DNA of 64,000 bases from an uncultured Bacilli bacterium (GCA_934157235.1 CAKPHH010000001.1:62001-126000); one strand, 5' to 3'; shown: positions 44,001 to 52,344, counted from the stretch's first letter. Numbers and translations are program-made. The notes: generated from the sequence alone by a model not told the origin.

Positions 44001-44162
44001 ATGCTTATTATCGATTACAAATTAAAAAATATTGATGATGCTAACTACGACAAACAATTAAATGGCTATCGTAAAGTAATTAAAGAAAAAACTAAAAAAG
44101 AAGTATCTTGTTACTTATATTCAATTTTAGAAGAAAGATTTAGAGAAATAGAGGAGATGTAA
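41055..44162 (+). CDS. addA: Helicase-nuclease AddA
   Basis: The 1035-aa UvrD/Rep-like helicase has motif I AGAGSGKTAVL (about 20-30), LTFTNAAAAEMK (Ia), LVDEYQDTS (motif II, near 355), GDIKQSIYRFR (III), NFRSRREV (IV), the MTIHKSKGLEFPICYF (V) and RLLYVALTRAKEKM (VI) motifs, and a C-terminal RecB-like nuclease with LIIDYKLKN. It overlaps the addB stop by one base (TAATG). A GGAGGTGATG site inside addB precedes the ATG. AddAB resects DNA ends up to Chi-like sites. Length is slightly below the Bacillus protein (about 1230). Confidence 0.94.
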   Translation: MAWTPEQLQAINEEGKNIIVSAGAGSGKTAVLTERTIRKLKTGVHINELLVLTFTNAAAAEMKDRIRRAINKTPGLEEEANLIDGAYITTFDSFSLSVVKKYHTKLNVSNNIKITDDVIINIEKNKILDEIFEENYLSPKEKFTNLIKDFCLKDDKELKDYILNSYKKIELKYDRTKYLSTYLEDYYSKENIQKLIAEYISVISSYQKDIEKLITDLNSYFDGTYVTKVSDALEKFLSAKAYAELKNSLLDVKLPAVPRNSDEEGKNIKTTISSLISDVKDLLIYESEEEMQEEILSTKENASVIISILKELDKRIENYKRENEIYNFTDIAHLAIKVVKENPDIREELSASFNEILVDEYQDTSDTQELFISLISHNNVYMVGDIKQSIYRFRNANPYIFKDKYDTYRDTDKGIKIDLNKNFRSRREVLSNINLLFDLFMDDEIGGAAYQESHRMVFGNNLYIEKGSTDQNYDLDVLTYELEKNSPITKDEREIFIIGQDIKEKIASNYQIFDKDTSILRTINYSDIVILLDKSKNFDLYKKIFEYLHIPLSIEKDSSLRKDQDILVIKSLLKLLKCLKTSSFDQEFKYSFISLARSFLFNLSDEEIYHYYVTNTYKETNLYQTCLELVKSIDTMSASEYLDYILTELHYEEKLLTIGSILSYRTRLEYIYNLINDYSSSGNTIYDFIEYLDEIYNNDYDLKFKVNESSANSCKIMTIHKSKGLEFPICYFAGFTSNFNISELKEKIIFDNKYGLVLPKVDEYYKETIIKTLLKRNTKKEEISERIRLLYVALTRAKEKMIIVIPTQEETKEVTSIVPVYERSKYNSFLSILKSIYSVLLPYVILKEPNCTKDYLKTTKPQAEKELILQEDNLKVEEISIETSKVEESHFSKETLHIFTKEENELLEFGTKVHELLETLDFTKPFSLESKRLEQKISAFINSPLIQENLNYPMYKEYEFIYEEDNTLAHGIIDLLIETPTKMLIIDYKLKNIDDANYDKQLNGYRKVIKEKTKKEVSCYLYSILEERFREIEEM

Positions 44163-44180
44163 TATTCTCCTCTTTATTTA
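44150..44180 (+). terminator. Intrinsic terminator overlapping the addA stop
   Basis: AGAGGAGA (44150-44157) pairs with TCTCCTCT (44166-44173), followed by TTATTT. Confidence 0.82.
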
Positions 44181-44380
44181 AAATAATATTTAGTTTTGTT
44201 ATAATACAAAGCTAAAAAAGTAAATAAAAAGAAAGAAATCTAAAAGTTTAAATTTATATTATTTTGTTCCTTATAGAGCATACCATAATGAAAATGGCTA
44301 TTATAAATCAGATGAAACATTTAATTTAAGAAGTCTAAGTACTTATTGTTTTTTATTTATCTGCGTTTTCTTTGTTATTA
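44181..44380 (+). other. Non-coding stretch with a possible gene remnant
   Basis: An extended -10-like TGTTATAAT lies at about 44196-44204. The frame through 44230-44385 reads as a protein-like segment with FVPYRAYHNENGYYKSDE and then a hydrophobic stretch, but has no start codon or ribosome site. It may be a decayed gene or chance. Confidence 0.3.
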
Positions 44381-44409
44381 TTGACTTTTAAAGCATTTTA
44401 TGGTAAAAT
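44381..44409 (+). promoter_or_regulatory. Promoter of the dinG-like operon
   Basis: TTGACT (44381-44386), a 17-base spacer and TAAAAT (44404-44409). Confidence 0.8.
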
Positions 44410-44436
44410 ATGCGTACTAATTGAGGGGGAATGGTT

Positions 44437-46470
44437 ATGGAGGATATATGGAAAAAAGAGAAGTTTGACTCTGCTCTTTATGAAGCTACTGATAACTTTT
44501 TTGAAAATATTCTCGGTAAAAAAGAATTAGAATATCGTGAAGGTCAACATACTATGGCTCTAGATATTGTTGATTCTATTACAAATCGTAGTATTTTATT
44601 AATTGAAGCCGGAACTGGTACAGGTAAATCCTTTGCTTACTTAGTACCATTAATTTACGCTACTGAATATACTAAAGACTTTAAGGGATTTATCATCTCT
44701 ACATCTTCAATAGCACTTCAAGAACAATTAAAAAACGACATCAAAAAAGCATCAAGTATGTTAGGAATAGATATACCTGTAACAATAGTTAAGGGTAAAA
44801 GTAACTATCTTTGTCAAAAACGTCTAGAATACTTTTCAAAAAGAAAAGAAAATGCCTCTAAAGCTGCAAGTATCAAAGCTCGTGTAAAAGAAGGTAAAAT
44901 AGATCGCCGTGACTTTGAAGACATCTCCAATGTTGATTGGAAGAAACTTAATGTCGATAAAGTTAGCTGTAGTGATTGTATGTATAGAAGCGGTTGCCAA
45001 TACGTTTTAAAAAGAAAAGAACAACGTGAAAGTAAAGTTATTATAACTAATCATGACTATTTAATATCAGAACAACTAAAAAAAGATGAAGCTGTTCGTA
45101 AACTAAATGAACCATCCATAATAATTTTCGATGAAGCTCATACCTTACCAGAAAAATTCCGTAATGCATATAAAAAGACAATTACCAAAGCTTCTTTAGA
45201 AAAGTTAGTTTATGACATTTACGATCAAACCGAAAGAAATACAGATAAAGATATTTCACTTCTTAACACTATCAATGAAACATTTAGAAGAATAAGTACC
45301 AGAGCTAAAACTGAATATAAAAATAATAGTACCAAAGATGTTGAAACTCTAGATTCTGAAACTACTGGTTTTAATTGTACTCCTACTATCAAAGCGGCTC
45401 TTGCAAAATTAATAGAAGAATTAAACGTATTAATTGAAGAAACCAAAGAATATGGTCATATGGATAGTAAATTAGCTAAACAATTATATGAATTGGGAGA
45501 TATCAAAGCCTTATTTAGTGATTTGCTTCGTGAACCAAAAAATCGTTCTAATATCTATTGGGCCTCTTTCTTACCAAATACCAATGAACATATTCAAATT
45601 GAATATTTACCTAAAAATTTATCTACTTTAATTGGAAAGAGTATTGCTCGCCAAGATTGTGGTATGGTCTTTACATCTGCTAGTTTAACAACTTCAACTA
45701 ATAATTATGGTTATTTTAAACAAGATTTAGGTTTAGATGATATTACTGGTAAGTCAGCCTATGCTGAAGATGCTCAAGACTCTCCATATGACTATGACAA
45801 AAATGCTCTTTTATATATTGCAACAGATGTTGTTTCTCCTAAAAGTAAAGATCATGATTTATATCTAGATTCTCTAGCAGCTAAAATAGAGGAATTGATG
45901 GATGTAACAGGTGGTAGAAGTTTAGTATTATTTACAGCTAAAAGCGATATGAAAGCTGTTCACGAACGTCTAATGCAAAAGAAAAAGCCATATAATATTC
46001 TTCTTCAAGAAGATGGTATGGATGCTGAAAATTTAAAAGAAGCTTTCAAAGAAGATGAAACTTCATGTCTTCTCGCAACTGGAACTTTCTGGGAAGGAAT
46101 CGATGTTAAAGGTAAATCTTTAGAAAATGTCATAGTTGCTAAACTACCATTCCCAACAGTCGATCCTATCGTTCAAGAAAAAGCCTCTCGTTACGTTAAT
46201 GGTTTTGAAGAAGTATATTTAAAAGAAATGCTTTTAAAATTAAAACAAGGAACAGGACGACTAATCAGAAGTAATGATGATAAAGGTATTGTCGCTATAC
46301 TAGATCCTAGAGCGAAAGACTATGCTGAAAGTATTTTAGAGGCTTTACCATATAAAAATGTTACAGGACAAATGTATGAAGTAACAGGTTTCGCTTGTAA
46401 AAATCTTATGCCAGAATTAGATGACCATGATGTTAAAATCTATGTAAAAAAAGATTCAGAAAACAAGTAG
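44437..46470 (+). CDS. DinG/YoaA-type ATP-dependent DNA helicase (XPD-like)
   Basis: ATG 44437 is preferred; ATG 44431 lies directly on the GAGGGGGA site. The 677-aa product has Walker A IEAGTGTGKSFAYLVP (about 48-60), the iron-sulphur cysteines (NYLCQKR; SCSDCMYRSGC, near 127-190), the DEAH box IIFDEAHTLPE (about 228), ATGTFWEGIDVKG and the motif VI segment LKQGTGRLIRS. It lacks the N-terminal DnaQ-like exonuclease found in Bacillus DinG, so it is closer to YoaA or E. coli DinG. Such 5'-3' helicases remove R-loops or repair forks. The next gene begins 10 bases later. Confidence 0.9.
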   Translation: MEDIWKKEKFDSALYEATDNFFENILGKKELEYREGQHTMALDIVDSITNRSILLIEAGTGTGKSFAYLVPLIYATEYTKDFKGFIISTSSIALQEQLKNDIKKASSMLGIDIPVTIVKGKSNYLCQKRLEYFSKRKENASKAASIKARVKEGKIDRRDFEDISNVDWKKLNVDKVSCSDCMYRSGCQYVLKRKEQRESKVIITNHDYLISEQLKKDEAVRKLNEPSIIIFDEAHTLPEKFRNAYKKTITKASLEKLVYDIYDQTERNTDKDISLLNTINETFRRISTRAKTEYKNNSTKDVETLDSETTGFNCTPTIKAALAKLIEELNVLIEETKEYGHMDSKLAKQLYELGDIKALFSDLLREPKNRSNIYWASFLPNTNEHIQIEYLPKNLSTLIGKSIARQDCGMVFTSASLTTSTNNYGYFKQDLGLDDITGKSAYAEDAQDSPYDYDKNALLYIATDVVSPKSKDHDLYLDSLAAKIEELMDVTGGRSLVLFTAKSDMKAVHERLMQKKKPYNILLQEDGMDAENLKEAFKEDETSCLLATGTFWEGIDVKGKSLENVIVAKLPFPTVDPIVQEKASRYVNGFEEVYLKEMLLKLKQGTGRLIRSNDDKGIVAILDPRAKDYAESILEALPYKNVTGQMYEVTGFACKNLMPELDDHDVKIYVKKDSENK

Positions 46471-46480
46471 GTGATAGAAC

Positions 46481-47452
46481 ATGGAATTAATAAAAATCGA
46501 TCCAAGCAGTAAAACTTCCCAAGAGTTATTAAGTATAATGGATGAAAACACTAAAATTACCAGAGATATGGCTAAACAAATAAAAAAATTACATGAAGAA
46601 AGCACTAGGGAAACTACTAGTGTTTCTTTTCCTGAACCAAACTTTAAAGAAGAACCAGAAATTAAAGAAGAAGACGAAGACTTCGAACAAACAGTTTCCT
46701 ACTTCTTTAAAAAGATAGATTTATTAGATGATGTAAGTCCTGATATCCTTACAAAAAATCTTCCTAATCAAGATGATTATGACTACGAAAAAATTTTGTT
46801 AAGATTAAGAGCTGAACTATTAAGAAAAAGTGTCGAATTACTAAGATTTATAAAGGAAGAGGACCTATCACCTGAAGATAGATTAGCTTTTGAGGCTGAA
46901 CTAAGTAAAAATAATGACAAAATGACTATTCTTAGAAATTTAATGTTAACCAAAGAAGAACAAGATGAACATAAAGAAGAAACTGCGAGAAATAAACTTA
47001 TTTTCGTACCTAGTCCGTCTGGAACACCAATCGTTTTAAATGAATTAAAACGTATAGATCCAGTTTATTATGAAGACTTTCTTGGACTTTTTGATTCAAT
47101 TAGAACTGGAAGGTTCAAAAATTTTACTAGACTTACTGCCAATAATGGTGGTTATGGTGTTTTTGAAGTAAAAGATTTTAAAATAAGAGTTTTATTTGCT
47201 CGACTTGGTCCAACGGAATATGCTGTTATTTCAGCTTTTACTAAAAAAGTTCAGACAAGTAAAGGTTACAATGAATTAGTAACTCTAAGAATCAATGACT
47301 ATCAAAGAGTAGAGCAAGCTCTTAAGGCTAATCTTGTGAGCGAAGAATTCTTAAAAATTAACGCCGATTATGAACAAGAATTAGATAGACTTTTAGGACG
47401 TACTACCGAAAAAGCTAAAGTAAAGGAAAAGAAAGGTGAACAAAATGACTAG
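46481..47452 (+). CDS. Unknown protein with RelE/HigB-like C-terminal domain
   Basis: The 323-aa product has an acidic, probably disordered N-terminus (40-75), a helical middle (85-165) and, at about 172-275, a segment shaped like RelE/HigB toxins: ELKRIDPVYYEDFLGLFDSI, GGYGVFEVKDFKIRVLFARLG and AVISAFTKKVQTSKGYNELVTLRINDY. The order (helices, GxYxVFEVxxxxxRVLF, strand, FxKKxQxxxxxE) fits that fold, but no antitoxin with a DNA-binding domain is adjacent. A lysine-rich tail ends the protein. The gene follows dinG by 10 bases and overlaps the next gene by 8. Function is unknown; the toxin-like call is moderate. Confidence 0.65.
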   Translation: MELIKIDPSSKTSQELLSIMDENTKITRDMAKQIKKLHEESTRETTSVSFPEPNFKEEPEIKEEDEDFEQTVSYFFKKIDLLDDVSPDILTKNLPNQDDYDYEKILLRLRAELLRKSVELLRFIKEEDLSPEDRLAFEAELSKNNDKMTILRNLMLTKEEQDEHKEETARNKLIFVPSPSGTPIVLNELKRIDPVYYEDFLGLFDSIRTGRFKNFTRLTANNGGYGVFEVKDFKIRVLFARLGPTEYAVISAFTKKVQTSKGYNELVTLRINDYQRVEQALKANLVSEEFLKINADYEQELDRLLGRTTEKAKVKEKKGEQND

Positions 47453-49232
47453 AGAAGAAATATTACAAGAAGTCAAAAAAAGATTAATCGCCTTAGAAAG
47501 CAAAGTTGACGTTCCTAGTGAAGAGTTATTGTTCTTTAGAGATTTTATTTCTAAAAATTCCTTTAACAGTATTGAACAAATTATAAAATTAGAGGCTGAA
47601 CCTGTATTCAAAGCATATTTTTTATCAGAAGTAGATGGCCTAGATTATGAAGATGTTAGTGAAGTAATAAAAACTGTGATGCCGCTTCTAGAAGCCGATG
47701 ATCCAAATGATGAATTATTAGATGTTTGTGGCGAACTAAACGAAGTCTGGAGCAAAATGACCCTTAAATGTCTTGATGCGATTGAAAAGTCCAAAGGTGT
47801 TTTTTCTAAAATATTTCAAGAAACAAAATTTGAAGTTGAAGTTAATAATATGTTAAATGAAGTTTTTCAAAAACATCCCAATTTTCAAAAATATCAAACT
47901 GCTGCTAAAGCCTACATCGCCCTTACTCAAATGTTGGTCGATACTGTAGAAAATGATACTGGCAAAGAAAAAGATAAAATAGAAGAAGAGATTGCTCATA
48001 AATCCCTTACCATGCTATCAGCAATCAGCTTAGTAAGATTTATTTTCTTTGTTAAAAAAGCCTATGCTGAGTCCTTTGAAATGTATGATAAGATGACTAA
48101 TAGAGAACTGGCAAAAATAACCCTTGATAAAAAACAAAGTGCCACTATCAAAAGAAAAATGCTTAAAGTAATCGGAAATAGCCTAGATTGGCAAAATATT
48201 AATGAAGGTTACAATGGTATGGTAGCTTACTACAAAAAATTAGAAAAAGAATTAAATAAAAAATCCCTTACCAGAACGAAATCAACTCAAGCTTATCGTG
48301 TTTTTTTCAGCTACTTTGTTGGTCTAGATGAATCTAAGGAAATAACCGGTTATCGTAGTATTGTTCAAAATATTCCTGATGAAGATCTAAAAAAAGAAAT
48401 TCTAACTTACATTTATAATAGAAATTTAGAAAAACAAGAAAAAATCGAAAGTGACTATCAAACTCTAGTTGGTTCCGGTAAGACAGCTTATTATTCCATC
48501 CTAGAATCATATGCTATTCCAAGAACAGATGAAACTATTAGTAGATTACAAAGTAAATATAATAAAGAACAAGTAGCTTCTTCTCTTGAGCAACTAAGCA
48601 GTCTAGGAATTGAAGATGCTAATCTTCTATATCAAATTTTATTAGTAAGTGATGAGGAAACAATTATTTCATTAACTTCTTTCTTTGCCGATAAAGAAAT
48701 AATTTCTAAAGAAACTTTAAAAGCCCATCCTAAAATATTTGATCCAAATAGTACTTGCTATAATAATGCAATGCAAAATATAGATACTATCATTGATAAT
48801 GGCATTAATCCTAAATATTTATATGGTAATCCAGCTACGTTATTTGCAGAGCCTGCACTCGTAAAGGAAAACTTTGCCTCATTGCAAGAATCTGCTTTAA
48901 CAACATCAATCGGTAAAGACTCAGATATTAGTTTTCTTGGAAATGCAGAAATGAAAACCAAACTTTCTCTAGCAACTTTATCTGGAAATAGGAAAGCTTT
49001 AACTGAAAATATCAGTTTACTAAATGCTCCAACGTCTGGTTGGAAAAAAGTTCAAATAATGAATTTTCTTTCTATGCCTGTTTCTGAAGAAGAATTACCG
49101 GCTTTCTTAGAGTCTGATTCTTTCTTTATACCAGATTCCAAACTAGATGATTATTTATTTAAACCATGCGAAGTACAGGAAATAGTTACCTATACTAAAA
49201 AACATGAACCTAGTAAGGTTGACAAGAACTAA
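47445..49232 (+). CDS. Large helical cytoplasmic protein of unknown function
   Basis: ATG 47445 is chosen, with AAAGGTGAA upstream; the GTG at 47436 is inside the ribosome site. The 595-aa product has no membrane segment or signal. It is mostly helical, with charged and leucine-rich stretches and several regions resembling tandem helical repeats (for example SSLEQLSSLGIEDANLLYQILLVSDEE near 385-410, LKAHPKIFDPNSTCYNNAMQNIDTIIDNGINPKYLYGN). I do not recognise the family. It overlaps the RelE-like gene by 8 bases and carries the rplU promoter in its last codons. Confidence 0.75.
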   Translation: MTREEILQEVKKRLIALESKVDVPSEELLFFRDFISKNSFNSIEQIIKLEAEPVFKAYFLSEVDGLDYEDVSEVIKTVMPLLEADDPNDELLDVCGELNEVWSKMTLKCLDAIEKSKGVFSKIFQETKFEVEVNNMLNEVFQKHPNFQKYQTAAKAYIALTQMLVDTVENDTGKEKDKIEEEIAHKSLTMLSAISLVRFIFFVKKAYAESFEMYDKMTNRELAKITLDKKQSATIKRKMLKVIGNSLDWQNINEGYNGMVAYYKKLEKELNKKSLTRTKSTQAYRVFFSYFVGLDESKEITGYRSIVQNIPDEDLKKEILTYIYNRNLEKQEKIESDYQTLVGSGKTAYYSILESYAIPRTDETISRLQSKYNKEQVASSLEQLSSLGIEDANLLYQILLVSDEETIISLTSFFADKEIISKETLKAHPKIFDPNSTCYNNAMQNIDTIIDNGINPKYLYGNPATLFAEPALVKENFASLQESALTTSIGKDSDISFLGNAEMKTKLSLATLSGNRKALTENISLLNAPTSGWKKVQIMNFLSMPVSEEELPAFLESDSFFIPDSKLDDYLFKPCEVQEIVTYTKKHEPSKVDKN

Positions 49233-49248
49233 ATGACTATGTTATAAT
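49219..49248 (+). promoter_or_regulatory. Promoter of the rplU-prp-rpmA operon
   Basis: TTGACA (49219-49224), an 18-base spacer and an extended -10 TGTTATAAT ending at 49248. The -35 box lies inside the upstream coding region. Confidence 0.88.
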
Positions 49249-49254
49249 CTAACT

Positions 49255-49345
49255 GTTTGACGCCTCATGCTCAAACCGCATTGAAAAGGTTTTAAACAAT
49301 TTATTGTACCTTAAAGAGCGAGTCTTAAGTTAATAATAAAGGAGG
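49255..49345 (+). promoter_or_regulatory. Candidate L21 leader (autoregulatory RNA)
   Basis: Between the promoter and rplU is a compact structured leader: GTTTGA (49255-49260) with TCAAAC (49271-49276), enclosing CGCCTCATGC, and a second stem AAGGT (49286-49290) with ACCTT (49308-49312), containing ACAAT/ATTGT. Position and the CTCATGCTCAAACCGC core resemble the L21 leader of Bacillota, which is thought to control this operon. Covariance search was not possible here. Confidence 0.65.
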
Positions 49346-49352
49346 TATATTA

Positions 49353-49655
49353 ATGAACGCTGTAATTAAAGTTGGTGGAAAGCAACATTACGTACAAGAA
49401 AATTCAGAAATTTACGTAGAAAAGCTAGACGCTGAAGTTGGTGACACAGTAAAGTTTGATCAAGTATTAATGCTTGATAGTAAAATAGGTAGTCCTTATC
49501 TTACTAATGTTACTGTTGAAGGTGAAGTAATCAAAAACGGTAAACAAAAGAAAATTAGAGTTTTCAAGTATAAGAGTAAAGACAGATCTAACCGTAAGAC
49601 TCAAGGACATAGACAACCTTATACTAAAGTAAGAATTACTAAAATTAATGGATAA
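49353..49655 (+). CDS. rplU: 50S ribosomal protein L21
   Basis: The 100-aa product is full length: it starts [13 protein letters not shown], continues [19 protein letters not shown], and ends with the conserved basic [42 protein letters not shown] precedes the ATG. It is first in rplU-prp-rpmA, the order conserved in Bacillota. It has no Prp-type pro-sequence, unlike L27 and L32. Confidence 0.98.
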   Translation: MNAVIKVGGKQHYVQENSEIYVEKLDAEVGDTVKFDQVLMLDSKIGSPYLTNVTVEGEVIKNGKQKKIRVFKYKSKDRSNRKTQGHRQPYTKVRITKING

Positions 49656-49657
49656 TC

Positions 49658-49960
49658 ATGATTAAAGTAAGAATTACTAAAGAAAATGATTTAGTTCTAG
49701 GTGTTAAGTTACTTGGACATGCTATGTATGCTGATAGGGGCAAAGACATTGTCTGCAGCGCAGTAAGTAGCATTGTAACAACCACCATAAATGGAATTTT
49801 ATCATTAAACGAGGAAGGTCTAAGTTATGAAGTCGCTAAGGATGGTCTAACAATCAGTAATATTTCATCTGATTTAACTATCCAAAAGCTAATAAACAAC
49901 ATGATCAGTCTTTTAAAAGAGTTGGAAAAAAGTTATCCAACCAATGTAGAAGTAAAATAA
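49658..49960 (+). CDS. prp: Ribosomal-processing cysteine protease Prp (YsxB)
   Basis: Prp removes the N-terminal pro-sequence of L27 in Bacillota, cutting before the Ala that becomes the mature N-terminus. The 100-aa product has the catalytic dyad in place: His21 in [11 protein letters not shown] and Cys33 in DIVCSAVSS. It sits between rplU and rpmA as in Staphylococcus and Bacillus, and starts 2 bases after the rplU stop without a clear ribosome site, so translation is probably coupled. In this window L32 (38456) also has a matching pro-sequence and is a predicted second substrate. Confidence 0.94.
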   Translation: MIKVRITKENDLVLGVKLLGHAMYADRGKDIVCSAVSSIVTTTINGILSLNEEGLSYEVAKDGLTISNISSDLTIQKLINNMISLLKELEKSYPTNVEVK

Positions 49961-49971
49961 GGAGGAGAATT

Positions 49972-50262
49972 ATGAGATTTTTAAAATTAGATATTCAATT
50001 ATTTGCTCACCATAAAGGGCAAGGATCAACATCTAATGGTCGTGATTCTGCAGGACGTAGATTAGGAGCTAAAGCTGCTGATGGTGAATTTATCACAGCT
50101 GGTAGTATTATATATCGTCAACGTGGAACTAAAGTATTCCCAGGAACTAACGTTCGTCGTGGAAGCGATGATACTTTATTCTCTACAATTGATGGAATCG
50201 TTAAGTTTGAACGCTTAGGAAGAGATAAAAAACAAGCTTCAGTATATCCTAAAGAAGCATAA
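49972..50262 (+). CDS. rpmA: 50S ribosomal protein L27 with Prp-cleaved pro-sequence
   Basis: The 96-aa precursor begins [11 protein letters not shown] and continues [21 protein letters not shown], so cutting between Phe11 and Ala12 gives the normal L27 start (AHxKxxGS in E. coli). The remainder ([32 protein letters not shown]) is typical. L27's N-terminus reaches the peptidyl-transferase centre, and the pro-sequence must be removed for function. GGAGGAG precedes the ATG. It is the last gene before a terminator. Confidence 0.97.
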   Translation: MRFLKLDIQLFAHHKGQGSTSNGRDSAGRRLGAKAADGEFITAGSIIYRQRGTKVFPGTNVRRGSDDTLFSTIDGIVKFERLGRDKKQASVYPKEA

Positions 50263-50263
50263 T

Positions 50264-50288
50264 AAAGAGCCAGATGGCTCTTTTTTTC
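50264..50288 (+). terminator. Intrinsic terminator after rpmA
   Basis: AAAGAGCC (50264-50271) pairs with GGCTCTTT (50276-50283), loop AGAT, followed by T. Confidence 0.92.
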
Positions 50289-50317
50289 TTCTAACTATAG
50301 AATTTTATATTAATATT

Positions 50318-50326
50318 TGTTATACT
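50318..50326 (+). promoter_or_regulatory. Extended -10 promoter of obgE
   Basis: TGTTATACT, 29 bases before the obgE start; the -35 region is weak. Confidence 0.55.
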
Positions 50327-50355
50327 AAGAATGTTTTAAAAAGGGAGGCAATAAC

Positions 50356-51630
50356 ATGTTTGTAGATGAAGTCGAAATAAAAGTAGAAGCAGGAAACGGT
50401 GGCGATGGTTGTACCGCTTTTCGTCGTGAAAAATTTGTTGAAATGGGAGGACCATTCGGAGGTAATGGTGGTCATGGTGCTGATATAATCTTTAAAGTTG
50501 ATCAAGGACTACATACTTTACTAGACTTACGTTACCAAAAAATACTAAAAGGTAAAAAAGGTGAGAATGGTCGTGGTAAAAATCAAAATGGTAAAGGAGC
50601 CGAACCATTAATTGTAAAAGTACCACAAGGAACAGTTGTCACAGATTTAGATACGGGCTTAATAATTGCTGACCTTTCAAAAAAAGATCAAGAAGAAATA
50701 ATTGCTAAAGGTGGTCGTGGTGGTCGAGGAAATACTGCCTTTAAAACCCAAACTAATACCGCTCCTGATTATTCCGAAAATGGTGAAGAAGGGGAAAGAA
50801 AAACTCTAAAAGTAGAAGTAAAACTTCTTGCTGATGTTGGCCTAGTCGGACTACCCAGTGTTGGTAAAAGTACTATTATTTCTGTAATATCTAAATCAAA
50901 ACCAAAAATAGCAGCTTATCACTTTACAACTCTATCTCCAAATTTAGGAGTTACTAAAGCTAGTGATGGTAGAAGTTTTGTTGTTGCCGACTTACCAGGT
51001 TTAATTGAAGGAGCATCCAAAGGAGAAGGCCTTGGCGATAAATTTCTACGCCATATTGAAAGAACTAAAGTAATAGCTCATGTTATTGATATGTCTGGTA
51101 GTGAAATGCGTGACCCTTATGAAGACTATGTTCTAATCAATAATGAATTAAAAGAGTTTAACGAAAAGCTCCTTGCAAAGCCCCAAATAATCATTGCCAA
51201 TAAAATGGATTTACCAAACGCTAAAGAAAATTTAGAAGAGTTCAAAAAGAAAGTAAATGCTGAAATATTTGAAATCAGTGCCGCTACTAATTCTGGACTT
51301 CAAAAAGTAGTAGATAGATTAGCTGATTTACTAGATGAAATTCCCAACAATCCTTTATATGAAGATAATCAAATAGAAAGTCATATCTTATACAAATTTA
51401 AGAAAGAAGAACCATATACTATAACAAGAGATCCAGATGGTGTTTGGGTAATATCTGGTAAAGAAGTAGAACGTATCTTTAAAATGACTAAATTTAATAG
51501 TGAAGAAGCTATCTATCGCTTTGCCAAAAAACTACGCCGCTTAGGAATTGATGCTAAACTAGAAAGTCTAGGAGCACAAGCAGGCGATCAAGTACGTATT
51601 CTAGATTTCTATTTTGACTATAAAGATTAA
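50356..51630 (+). CDS. obgE: Obg-family GTPase
   Basis: Obg is an essential GTPase of 50S assembly and stress signalling. The 424-aa product has the glycine-rich Obg domain (about 1-158, with GGPFGGNGGHGADI and KGGRGGRGN), the G domain with G1 GLPSVGKST (about 165), G3 DLPGLIEGA and G4 NKMD, and the C-terminal OCT domain (about 340-424). AAGGGAGG precedes the ATG. It follows the rplU-prp-rpmA block, the usual Bacillota order, and leads an operon with two less-known genes. Confidence 0.97.
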   Translation: MFVDEVEIKVEAGNGGDGCTAFRREKFVEMGGPFGGNGGHGADIIFKVDQGLHTLLDLRYQKILKGKKGENGRGKNQNGKGAEPLIVKVPQGTVVTDLDTGLIIADLSKKDQEEIIAKGGRGGRGNTAFKTQTNTAPDYSENGEEGERKTLKVEVKLLADVGLVGLPSVGKSTIISVISKSKPKIAAYHFTTLSPNLGVTKASDGRSFVVADLPGLIEGASKGEGLGDKFLRHIERTKVIAHVIDMSGSEMRDPYEDYVLINNELKEFNEKLLAKPQIIIANKMDLPNAKENLEEFKKKVNAEIFEISAATNSGLQKVVDRLADLLDEIPNNPLYEDNQIESHILYKFKKEEPYTITRDPDGVWVISGKEVERIFKMTKFNSEEAIYRFAKKLRRLGIDAKLESLGAQAGDQVRILDFYFDYKD

Positions 51631-51644
51631 TAAAAGGAGAAATT

Positions 51645-52319
51645 ATGCTAACAATAAGTACGTTTAATATTCAAAATAAAGAAAGTAAAACGAAAGCTTT
51701 AGACATAATAAAATATATAAATGAAAACCAAATTGATATAATGAATCTCCAAGAATTATATCCTAGTTGTGAGAAAGAATTACAAAAAGGCTTAAAAAAA
51801 CATCACATTACAGGAAAGTATCGTTATCTATATTTTCCAAGAATAAATGAATCCAATCCCATTATTACTAATAAGCCTATAATAAGTACTAAAACTTATC
51901 ATCTTCCCCATCTTCCCTCACTCTTAAATAGAATCATAACAAAAACTATAATAAAGTTAGACTCCCAAGAAATAACTGTCTTAAATACCCATCTCGATTA
52001 TAAATACACCCTTGCCAAAAAAAGACAATTACAAGCAATTTTAAAATTACTAAAAAAAGAAACCAATCCTGTTATTTTAACTGGAGACTTTAATTTAAAA
52101 AATAATAAAGAATTATTTAATAACTTTGTAAAAGACTTAGAAAACCTAAATATTTATCATGTTGAAATAGATGAAAAAACTTTAAAAACTTCTAAGTACA
52201 AAAGGGCAATTGATCATATATTTTTATCTAAAAACTTCAAATTACTAGATAAAAAAGTAATTAAAGACTTAGAAATAAGTGATCACTATCCCATTCTTAT
52301 AAAAGTAACCATTAATTAA
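51645..52319 (+). CDS. Endonuclease/exonuclease/phosphatase-family protein
   Basis: The 224-aa product has the EEP fold motifs in order: STFNIQNK (Asn), MNLQELYP (metal-binding Glu), VLNTHLDYK, TGDFNLKN, RAIDHIFLS and a terminal SDHYPILIKV with the catalytic Asp-His. It is shorter than most EEP enzymes (about 250-280 aa). It has no signal peptide. Substrate could be DNA, RNA, phospholipid or phosphoinositide-like; this cannot be read here. AAAGGAG precedes the ATG; it is 14 bases after obgE. Confidence 0.82.
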   Translation: MLTISTFNIQNKESKTKALDIIKYINENQIDIMNLQELYPSCEKELQKGLKKHHITGKYRYLYFPRINESNPIITNKPIISTKTYHLPHLPSLLNRIITKTIIKLDSQEITVLNTHLDYKYTLAKKRQLQAILKLLKKETNPVILTGDFNLKNNKELFNNFVKDLENLNIYHVEIDEKTLKTSKYKRAIDHIFLSKNFKLLDKKVIKDLEISDHYPILIKVTIN

Positions 52320-52344
52320 TAGCAGTGTAGAAAGGACTGTGAAA

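Noticed and set aside
49255..49345. tRNA or other stable RNA gene before rplU
   Set aside because: No cloverleaf or CCA end; position and motifs fit a ribosomal-protein leader.
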